A DNA stretch of 64,000 nucleotides from an alpha proteobacterium AAP38 (GTDB taxonomy: Bacteria; Pseudomonadota; Alphaproteobacteria; Azospirillales; Azospirillaceae). How positions within the stretch are numbered: position 1 is the first letter of the stretch; each line of letters begins with the position of its first letter. Shown piece after piece: positions 8,820-14,972 of this stretch. Both the position numbers and the translations under genes were made by a program. The notes beneath the pieces are model-generated. The model had not been told where the DNA came from. It was given only the letters and a program-made list of their open reading frames with translations, and did no database searches. The DNA lies in NCBI GenBank assembly GCA_001296005.1, contig LJHR01000009.1, positions 1-64,000 of the forward strand, written 5' to 3'.

Positions 8820-9917
8820 CTAGCCGCGCCGACGCCGGTGGCGGGCGGCGGCGGCCAGTTCGCACAGGATGCCTTCGCGCACGCCCCGGTCAGCGATGCG
8901 CAGCTGTGGCACGGGCCATTGCCGCCAGATCGCGTCCAGGATGGCGCAGCCGGCGACCACCAGATCGGCGCGATCACGGCCCACACAGGGCTGTCCGGCC
9001 CGGCCCATATAATCCAGGCCCAGCAGCGTCTCCGAAATCGACCGCGCCTTGTCCCGGTCCAGGAAGGCGCCATCGACGCGGGAGCGGTCATACCGGGCCA
9101 GCCCCATCTGGATGCCGGCCAGGGTGGTGACGGTGCCCGACGCACCCAGCATTTGTACCCGCCCCTCGGCCACGGCCTTGGAGATGCCATTGCGGGCATC
9201 GAAATCGCCCAGCCCCTCGGCCACCCGGTCCATCATGCGGCGGTAATCATGCGGGCAGACCCGGTCGCCGCCATAGGTCTCTGTCAGATTGACGACTCCC
9301 AGGGGCACGGAAATCTGGTCGATCACGCGCGGGCGACCCCGAACCAGTTCGGTCCAGATCATCTCCGTCGATCCGCCGCCAATATCGAAGACCATGGCAT
9401 ATTGGATGCTGGCATCCAGCAGGGGGGCGACACCGGCCAGGGCCAGCCGCGCCTCCTCCTTGGGGCTGATGATCTCAATATCCAGCCCCGTCTCGTCCTG
9501 CACGCGGGTCAGGAACTCATCGCAATTGTCGGCGCGGCGGCAGGCCTCGGTCCCCACGGCACGCAGATGGCTGACGCCACGCCGCTCCATCTTCGACCGG
9601 CAGACCTTCAGCGCCTGCACCGTGCGGGACATGGCGTCATCGCACAGCCGGTCGCTGCGGGTCAGCCCCTCACCAAGGCGGACGATGCGGGAAAAGGCGT
9701 CGATGACGCGGAACCCCTCGCGGCAGGGCCGGGCGATCAGCAGGCGGCAATTATTGGTGCCCAGGTCGAGCGCGGCCAGAACCGGCGCACGGTTCGCGCA
9801 GGCAGTGTCGGCCGTGGGGATTTCCGCCCCACCTGGCACCGGGTCCATCCCGGTTCTGCCTGCCGCACCATTATCCACTTTGCCTGATCCCTTTGCTTGC
9901 CGCGTTCCGTCCTGCAA
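8820..9917 (-). CDS. Ppx/GppA family exopolyphosphatase / pppGpp phosphatase
   Basis: Members split polyphosphate or convert pppGpp to ppGpp. The protein has the actin-like fold motifs: phosphate-1 ALDLGTNNCRLLIA, phosphate-2 MVFDIGGGSTEMIW, and an RAVGTEACRRA region. It ends after about 365 residues, so it lacks the long C-terminal HD domain of full-length Ppx; this short form is common in alphaproteobacteria and is often annotated Ppx/GppA. The first 40 residues before the fold are poorly ordered, and a later ATG at 9848 could be the true start. The gene is followed by rlmE. Confidence 0.9.
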   Translation of the reverse strand: MQDGTRQAKGSGKVDNGAAGRTGMDPVPGGAEIPTADTACANRAPVLAALDLGTNNCRLLIARPCREGFRVIDAFSRIVRLGEGLTRSDRLCDDAMSRTVQALKVCRSKMERRGVSHLRAVGTEACRRADNCDEFLTRVQDETGLDIEIISPKEEARLALAGVAPLLDASIQYAMVFDIGGGSTEMIWTELVRGRPRVIDQISVPLGVVNLTETYGGDRVCPHDYRRMMDRVAEGLGDFDARNGISKAVAEGRVQMLGASGTVTTLAGIQMGLARYDRSRVDGAFLDRDKARSISETLLGLDYMGRAGQPCVGRDRADLVVAGCAILDAIWRQWPVPQLRIADRGVREGILCELAAAARHRRRRG

Positions 9918-10072
9918 CGGATATGGGTGATGTTCAAAACTCTGTCACCCTATCGTAACCGATGCCTGCCCGCCCGCAAGCGCCGTTCAAGCAGCCCTTC
10001 CTTGACCGGTGATGAACAGGCGGGTCGGCACCCAGCGTTTACCCCTTATGCATTTTTATGTGAAGAAAGGGG

Positions 10073-10101
10073 TTCACAACCCCAAAACCCGATGCTATAA
10101 G
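10073..10101 (+). promoter_or_regulatory. Sigma-70-type promoter of tRNA-Gln
   Basis: TTCACA at 10073-10078 and TATAAG at 10096-10101 are separated by exactly 17 bp. The predicted transcription start lies about 45 bp before the mature tRNA. The match to TTGACA-17-TATAAT is 4/6 to 5/6 in each box. Confidence 0.6.
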
Positions 10102-10154
10102 CCCGCCCACCCCGACGGCGAGACGCGCACAACATCGCGAAACGCCTAATCGGA

Positions 10155-10228
10155 TGGGGGATCGTCTAACGGTAGGACAGCGGACTCTGACTCCGCCAGT
10201 CTAGGTTCGAATCCTAGTCCCCCAGCCA
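10155..10228 (+). tRNA. tRNA-Gln (anticodon CTG)
   Basis: A complete cloverleaf can be folded. The acceptor stem is TGGGGGA at 10155-10161 pairing with TCCCCCA at 10218-10224. The anticodon stem GCGGA/TCCGC encloses the loop CTCTGAC, whose anticodon CTG at 10187-10189 reads CAG. The T-arm contains GGTTCGAATCC. The discriminator is G, and the CCA end is encoded at 10226-10228. It stands alone, with its own promoter upstream and a terminator-like hairpin right after it. Confidence 0.97.
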
Positions 10229-10235
10229 ACCTTTG

Positions 10236-10265
10236 AAAGGCGCCCGACTTGGTCGAGGCGCTTTT
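10236..10265 (+). terminator. Intrinsic terminator after tRNA-Gln
   Basis: GCGCCCGAC at 10240-10248 pairs with GTCG-A-GGCGC at 10252-10261 (one bulged A) around a TTG loop, followed by TTTT. It begins about 10 bp after the tRNA CCA end. Confidence 0.65.
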
Positions 10266-10287
10266 GTCATTTCTGGGCTTCTCCCCA

Positions 10288-11628
10288 TTAACGGTTCTGC
10301 CGGATCATCGCTGCTAACGCCGTAATTGCGGTCATCGGGTCTTCCTCGCTCTCCGCCACAATCAGGTCGGGCGTGACCGGCTGGGCACAGTGATGACCGC
10401 TGGGCCGCGTGAACAGTACATCCGGGACGAAGGCGGTCAGACCTGTGCCGTCCAGCGCCACACGTCTTACACGGCCCGTAGTGCACGAGCGTCCGCCCGT
10501 CGGCTGTCCAGCCACGATAGCGAGGCCCTGGTCCTGCATGGCGGTCAGCATCAGGATGGATGAGGAGTAGCTCCGCGTACCAGCGAGAATCCAGGTGCGA
10601 TCGGGAATTCGGGAGGGATTGTCGGGCATGGGTTGGTAATAGCGTTTGCCCTTAATCATCTTTACCGACCCGACCACCTCGCCGGGGCTGGCGACACCTT
10701 GATGCAGTTTCACGGCGGCCTGGGAATAGAGGCGGTAGGGTTTGGTGGCGAAATAGGGGGCCAGCCCCTCAATCCACAGCTTGTCATCACCCCCCGGATT
10801 GAAACGCAGGTCGATGATCAGGTCGCGCACGACCGCGGCGTGGAACCGGGCAAAGACATCAGCCGTATAGGTGAGGAAGGCATCCAGCCGGGCACCGTCA
10901 AAACTGTCGACCCGCAGATAGCCAATATCACCGGGCAGAATGGCATTGGAGACGGTGTCGGCGAAGGCGGGTTCCGGGTCGATGGCGGTGGGGATAATGT
11001 CACGGCCAGGTAGGGTGATACTGTCGCCGGGGGCGAAGGTGACGCGGTAATCCGGGCCGCCATCGAAGATCAGCCAGTAGAACAGCACGAAACGATCACC
11101 GGCCAGCACACGGGCATGGGCCGGGCTGTCGCCATGGGTACGGGCCAGGATGGCACCAACCAGGGCACTGGAAGGACGGCCATCAATGGCGCTCACAATG
11201 GTGCCCGCCGGGCGCCCCGCAGCGGGTGTGGCCAGGAGCAGGCGACCAGCATCATCAATACGGACGTCGATGGGCAGCAGGCGTCCACCGGCCTGGATAT
11301 GTTCGCGCAGCCTGGCCATGCGGTCGGGAAAGGCGACCAGCGTATGGCCATCGCCCAGCAGGGGGTTCAGCCGGGACAGCGCCCGCCAAGCCTCGCGTTG
11401 GGTCATGGGGCCGGAAAGGTCGGCCGATATCCGGGCGGCCATGGCGGTAACGGCCTGATGGTCCATGGTGAAGCCGGGGTCGGGATGCAGTTCCTCAATG
11501 GATGCCAGCACGCGCTTCAGGTCGGCGCGCACGGCATCGGCGCCGATCAACGGGTCAGCGGTTGAGGCCAGGGCCGAGGCAGCCCAAAGGGTGGCACCGG
11601 CCAACAAGGCAAGCGCTGCGCGTCGCAT
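10288..11628 (-). CDS. Secreted S41-family (C-terminal processing) peptidase-like protein
   Basis: The 446-residue protein has a cleavable signal peptide (MRRAALALLAGATLWAASAL, then ALA-S), so it acts in the periplasm or outside. A helical N-terminal segment is followed by an S41-like catalytic core with IGYLRVDSF, LIIDLRFNPGGDD and the serine region AGTRSYSSSILMLTAM; the later KGKRYYQPMP and IVAGQPTGGRS also fit the fold. The NPGG oxyanion-type turn is characteristic. No clear PDZ domain is seen. The gene lies 12 bp downstream of the MarR regulator on the same strand, so the two are probably cotranscribed. The substrate is unknown. Confidence 0.85.
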   Translation of the reverse strand: MRRAALALLAGATLWAASALASTADPLIGADAVRADLKRVLASIEELHPDPGFTMDHQAVTAMAARISADLSGPMTQREAWRALSRLNPLLGDGHTLVAFPDRMARLREHIQAGGRLLPIDVRIDDAGRLLLATPAAGRPAGTIVSAIDGRPSSALVGAILARTHGDSPAHARVLAGDRFVLFYWLIFDGGPDYRVTFAPGDSITLPGRDIIPTAIDPEPAFADTVSNAILPGDIGYLRVDSFDGARLDAFLTYTADVFARFHAAVVRDLIIDLRFNPGGDDKLWIEGLAPYFATKPYRLYSQAAVKLHQGVASPGEVVGSVKMIKGKRYYQPMPDNPSRIPDRTWILAGTRSYSSSILMLTAMQDQGLAIVAGQPTGGRSCTTGRVRRVALDGTGLTAFVPDVLFTRPSGHHCAQPVTPDLIVAESEEDPMTAITALAAMIRQNR

Positions 11629-11640
11629 GGGTTGGTTTCC

Positions 11641-12156
11641 TTATTCGGTGGCCATCGCGTCGATGCGGCGGGACAGCGGGTCGCGGTTGAGATGGTCGAT
11701 GGCGGATTGCAGCAGGACGGACAGGTCCGCCCCCAACTGCGCCGCCAGCCCGTCCAGGGCACGGGTCATGCGGGCCAGATGGAGGGACAGCCGCGCCGCC
11801 TCGTCCTGACCATCAGCGGTCAACAGGATCAGGCGGCGGCGGCTATCCTTCGGGTCGGGCTGACGGATGGCCAGCCCCTGTTCTTCCAGGGTCGCGATGC
11901 GCAGGGTTACCAACTGGTGCTGCTGTCCATAAGCCTGGGCCAGATCGGTCAGAGAAGAGGGGCCGTGGCGATGCAGGTACATCAATGCCGAGACGCAGAT
12001 GGCGGGCGTGCGGAAGCCCAGCCGGGCCAAGTGCCGGGCGCTGTCATCCGTGATCTGCTGCGCTAACCGGTCGGCCAGCAGCGCCAGGAAAGCCGGACGG
12101 GTTTCCGGGTCCAGAAAGGAGAGTGAGAAAGCGGGGGTATCGGCGGCTGATTTCAT
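11641..12156 (-). CDS. MarR-family transcriptional regulator
   Basis: This winged-helix regulator of about 171 residues has the MarR core SLTDLAQAYGQQHQLVTLRI, TLEEQGLAIRQPDPKDSRRR (the wing with D-x-R-R) and LILLTADGQ. I chose the ATG ending at 12156 rather than the longer frame reaching 12330, because the longer version would run through the repeated operator and the transporter terminator. Three 12-bp direct repeats, TGCGCAAAnnAT, lie directly upstream at 12159-12190 and are the probable autoregulatory site. The peptidase gene follows immediately. Confidence 0.85.
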   Translation of the reverse strand: MKSAADTPAFSLSFLDPETRPAFLALLADRLAQQITDDSARHLARLGFRTPAICVSALMYLHRHGPSSLTDLAQAYGQQHQLVTLRIATLEEQGLAIRQPDPKDSRRRLILLTADGQDEAARLSLHLARMTRALDGLAAQLGADLSVLLQSAIDHLNRDPLSRRIDAMATE

Positions 12157-12158
12157 AA

Positions 12159-12190
12159 TGCGCAAATAATTGCGCAAACTATTGCGTAAT
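12159..12190. promoter_or_regulatory. Three 12-bp-spaced direct repeats, probable MarR operator
   Basis: TGCGCAAAT begins at 12159, TGCGCAAAC at 12171 and TGCGTAATG at 12183, a pitch of exactly 12 bp. The middle copy is part of the perfect palindrome TTGCGCAA. The block directly precedes the MarR start codon, so occupancy would block its promoter. The assignment to this regulator is inferred from position. Confidence 0.55.
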
Positions 12191-12209
12191 GTCAAGGCAC
12201 ATAAAAATA

Positions 12210-12236
12210 GGGGGCGGACCCTGTCGATCCGCCCCC
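12210..12236 (-). terminator. Intrinsic terminator of the ABC transporter gene
   Basis: GGGGGCGGA at 12210-12218 and TCCGCCCCC at 12228-12236 form a perfect 9-bp stem with a 9-base loop. On the minus strand it is followed by CTATTTTTATG. It lies about 40 bp after the transporter stop codon and separates that gene from the MarR gene. Confidence 0.8.
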
Positions 12237-12277
12237 TCCCGAGTGACCCCGCCTCAGCGTCGGGGTATTGGGTGTCT

Positions 12278-14197
12278 TTATTCCGCCGCGGCCAGGAAGC
12301 CGCCCGACTGCCGGTGCCAGAGCTGGGCATAGCGCCCGCCCATGGCCAGTAGTTCGTGATGGCTGCCCTCCTCCACCACCTTGCCGCCTTCCAGATAGAG
12401 GATGCGGTCCATGCCGGTGATGGTGGACAGGCGGTGGGCGATGGCGATGACCGTGCGGCCTTCCATCAGGGTCCAGAGCGCGCCCTGGATCAGATGCTCC
12501 GACTCGCTGTCCAGCGCGCTCGTCGCCTCGTCCAGAACCAGGATGGGGCTGTCCTTCAGCAGAGCGCGGGCGATGGCCACCCGTTGGCGTTCCCCACCTG
12601 ACAGCTTCACCCCCTGTTCGCCGACAATCGTGTCGTACCCTGTCGGACGCTTCATGATGAACTCGTCAGCATGGGCCTTCATGGCGGCGGCACGGATTTC
12701 CTCCAGGCTGGCGCCCGGCTTGCCATAGGCGATGTTCTCCCCCACCGTCCGGTGGAACACGCCCGGCTGCTGCGGCACCTCGGCCACCGCTTCGTTCAGG
12801 CTTTGCAGCGTGACATGGGCGATGTCCTGGCCATCAATCAGCACACGGCCATATTGCGGGTCATATTGACGCCGGATCAGGCGGACCAGCGTGCTCTTGC
12901 CCGCCCCCGACCTTCCCACCAGCCCCACCTTCTCACCGGGCTTGACGGTCAGGGTCAGGCCGTTGAAGACCTTGGTGCCGTCAGCAAAGCTGAAATGCAC
13001 CTCCCGCAGTTCGATCCCGCCGGCCCGCACCCGCAGCGGCGGGGCGCCGACCGTATCGGTGATCTCATGCGGGGCGGAGACCAGATCCAGCGCCTCTGAC
13101 AGCGTGCCCAGCTCCTCAAAGAAGGTCAGCATGCGATCGGACAGGTGCCAGACGGTGTTGGAAATCTGGAAGGCCAGCGTAAAGACCAGCGTGAATTCGC
13201 CAACCGTCATCCCGCCCGACAGGGTGCGGTGGATGGCGACCCAGACCAGCGCGCCCAGCAGCGCCACGATGGACAGCATCTGGAACAGCCGCATCGCCAC
13301 CAGGAACCAGCGCAGCCGGCGCGACCGGAACCGTTCCTCATTCACGTAATGGCCCAGGAAGGACCGTTCGAACAGGGTGCGGGCAAAACCGCGGATCAGG
13401 TCCGCATTGGTGATGGCGTCGATAATCCGGCCCGACGAGCTGGACACAGCCTCGCTCATCTTCTCCGACAGCGAGAAGCAATGGCGGGCCAGCCAGCCGG
13501 ACACGGCCACATAGACCACCATCCAGACCGCCAGCACGGCGGAAAAGACCGGCGACGCCGTCCAGAGCAGGGCCAGGGCCACGGCCAGCAGCACCACGAC
13601 CCGGATCACATCCCACATCAGGATTTCGATCACGCCCAGGACAGCATTGGCCCCCTGCTTGATCTTCTGCCCCAGCTTTCCGGCGAAATTATCCTGAAAA
13701 TAGCGGGGGCTGTGCCCCAGCAGCCAGGCGAACATCCGCTTCTGCGCCAGCGCCCGGATGGAGGGCGAGGTGTAGATATCCACGATCTGATAGACGCGGT
13801 ACATGCCCATGCTGCCCAGCCAGATGGCCAGCAGCATGACGAACCAGCCCATCACACCCAGACCCAGCACGTCGTTGGCGGGCGCGCCGCCGGTGGCCTG
13901 CGTCAAAGCATCCACCACGGCCTTCAGGGCATAAGGCTCAAACGCCTCGATCCCCTGACCGATGGAGACGGCCAGCACCATCAGGGTCAGCCGGCCCGCG
14001 AACTTCTCCCGGATCAGGCCCCACATGAAGGCGAACGGCTTCGGCGACAGGGGCTTTGGCTGCTCCTGATCCTCCCAGGCGAAATCCTGGTCCTGACGCT
14101 CCAGACTATCAATACGCACCGCGCGCATCCCGGCGCGCAACATGCCGGCAAACATCTTCCACCCCATCTCCGGCCCAGGGCCATCCCCGCACCGCAC
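12278..14197 (-). CDS. ABC exporter, fused permease and ATPase
   Basis: The 639-residue half-transporter has a six-helix type IV ABC permease domain at about residues 45-345 and a nucleotide-binding domain at about 380-625. The latter shows Walker A GRSGAGKST (Lys434), signature LSGGERQR, Walker B ILVLDEAT and the H-loop IAIAHRLSTI. Proteins of this kind work as homodimers or paired halves and export lipids, peptides or drugs; the substrate is not evident. The first 20 residues hold four methionines, so the start could be 14155 or 14131 rather than 14197. The gene has its own terminator and lies downstream of a 775-bp non-coding repeat region. Confidence 0.92.
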   Translation of the reverse strand: MRCGDGPGPEMGWKMFAGMLRAGMRAVRIDSLERQDQDFAWEDQEQPKPLSPKPFAFMWGLIREKFAGRLTLMVLAVSIGQGIEAFEPYALKAVVDALTQATGGAPANDVLGLGVMGWFVMLLAIWLGSMGMYRVYQIVDIYTSPSIRALAQKRMFAWLLGHSPRYFQDNFAGKLGQKIKQGANAVLGVIEILMWDVIRVVVLLAVALALLWTASPVFSAVLAVWMVVYVAVSGWLARHCFSLSEKMSEAVSSSSGRIIDAITNADLIRGFARTLFERSFLGHYVNEERFRSRRLRWFLVAMRLFQMLSIVALLGALVWVAIHRTLSGGMTVGEFTLVFTLAFQISNTVWHLSDRMLTFFEELGTLSEALDLVSAPHEITDTVGAPPLRVRAGGIELREVHFSFADGTKVFNGLTLTVKPGEKVGLVGRSGAGKSTLVRLIRRQYDPQYGRVLIDGQDIAHVTLQSLNEAVAEVPQQPGVFHRTVGENIAYGKPGASLEEIRAAAMKAHADEFIMKRPTGYDTIVGEQGVKLSGGERQRVAIARALLKDSPILVLDEATSALDSESEHLIQGALWTLMEGRTVIAIAHRLSTITGMDRILYLEGGKVVEEGSHHELLAMGGRYAQLWHRQSGGFLAAAE

Positions 14198-14304
14198 AAT
14201 ACATCCGATATCGGAAGTGATGCGGTATGGTTAGGATTCTGTCAACGGGGAAAAAACTTTCCCGACGCATCAAATGGGCTTGGGCGTCGGCGGCGACCGC
14301 CGAT

Positions 14305-14490
14305 GTGAAACATTGTGAGACACGGGGAGCGGTGATGTTTCGCAAGGCGTGGGGCGATGGGGGCGACGGTGCGGCGGTGGTCTGCGCACCCTTGTGAAAC
14401 ATGGTTTGCGGGGTGGTTTCAGAGGCGGTGGTGGGGTGCGCGGCGGCGCCTGCGCAACCCTGTGAAACATGGAAAGGGCGCGTGTTTCAT
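14305..14490. repeat. Second cluster of GTGAAACA / TGTTTC motifs
   Basis: GTGAAACA occurs at 14305-14312, 14394-14401 and 14462-14469; TGTTTCGC starts at 14336 and TGTTTCAT at 14483. The copies alternate in orientation and the third is preceded by GCGCAACC, as in the cluster at 735-842. Each is a half of the ParB site TGTTTCACGTGAAACA, but no full palindrome occurs. Confidence 0.5.
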
Positions 14491-14757
14491 TCGGACGGCT
14501 CCAACAGAAGCGGCAAAAAGCGGGCGTTTCCGGGCTTTGGGGGAGGCCGGATCGGGGTGGGCGCAGGGGTGGTGTTGATGGGGAGAGGATAGCAGGGATG
14601 GGGGAGGGAAGTCAGTAGTTGGGATGTGGCACCGGCGTGACCCCGCGCCGACCGGTGGTGCTTCGTGACGTCATCCCCTTGATGAGGGCGGCGATAGCCG
14701 CGACATGCCCCTATCGGCGCGACAGCGGACGTGTTTTGACTGAAAGCACGTTTTCTT

Positions 14758-14879
14758 CGTCATCCCGGCGAAGGCCGGGACCCAGGATCACAAGCCCGAC
14801 CTGTCCACCTGCGTTGAGCGGGGCCAAACCCAACCGTTGCACGCATGGCCCCTGGGTCCCGGCCTTCGCCGGGATGACG
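14758..14879. repeat. MITE-like 122-bp unit with 29-bp inverted ends
   Basis: The left arm at 14758-14786 starts CGTCATCCCGGCGAAGGCCG; the right arm at 14851-14879 is its exact reverse complement. The 64-bp spacer is not conserved in an obvious way. Units of nearly the same size recur at 42131-42250 and 43363-43488. Each arm is itself a small palindrome (CCCGGC-GAAG-GCCGGG). Confidence 0.8.
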
Positions 14880-14972
14880 AAGGGGGGAGGGGCAGTCTAC
14901 GTAAACCCGATCTAACCGCGCCATACGCTGGGTCCCCGCCCGGCAAGGGGATTTCGAAGAAAATGCGATCCA

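Larger units (their letters stand above)
14198..14972. other. 775-bp gap holding two repeat clusters and no convincing gene
   Basis: Short open frames here are all GC-frame shadows with no ribosome sites. The left half (14305-14490) carries TGTTTCAC/GTGAAACA motifs and the right half (14758-14879) a paired inverted repeat unit. The middle (14520-14750) shows no recognisable feature. Confidence 0.6.
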
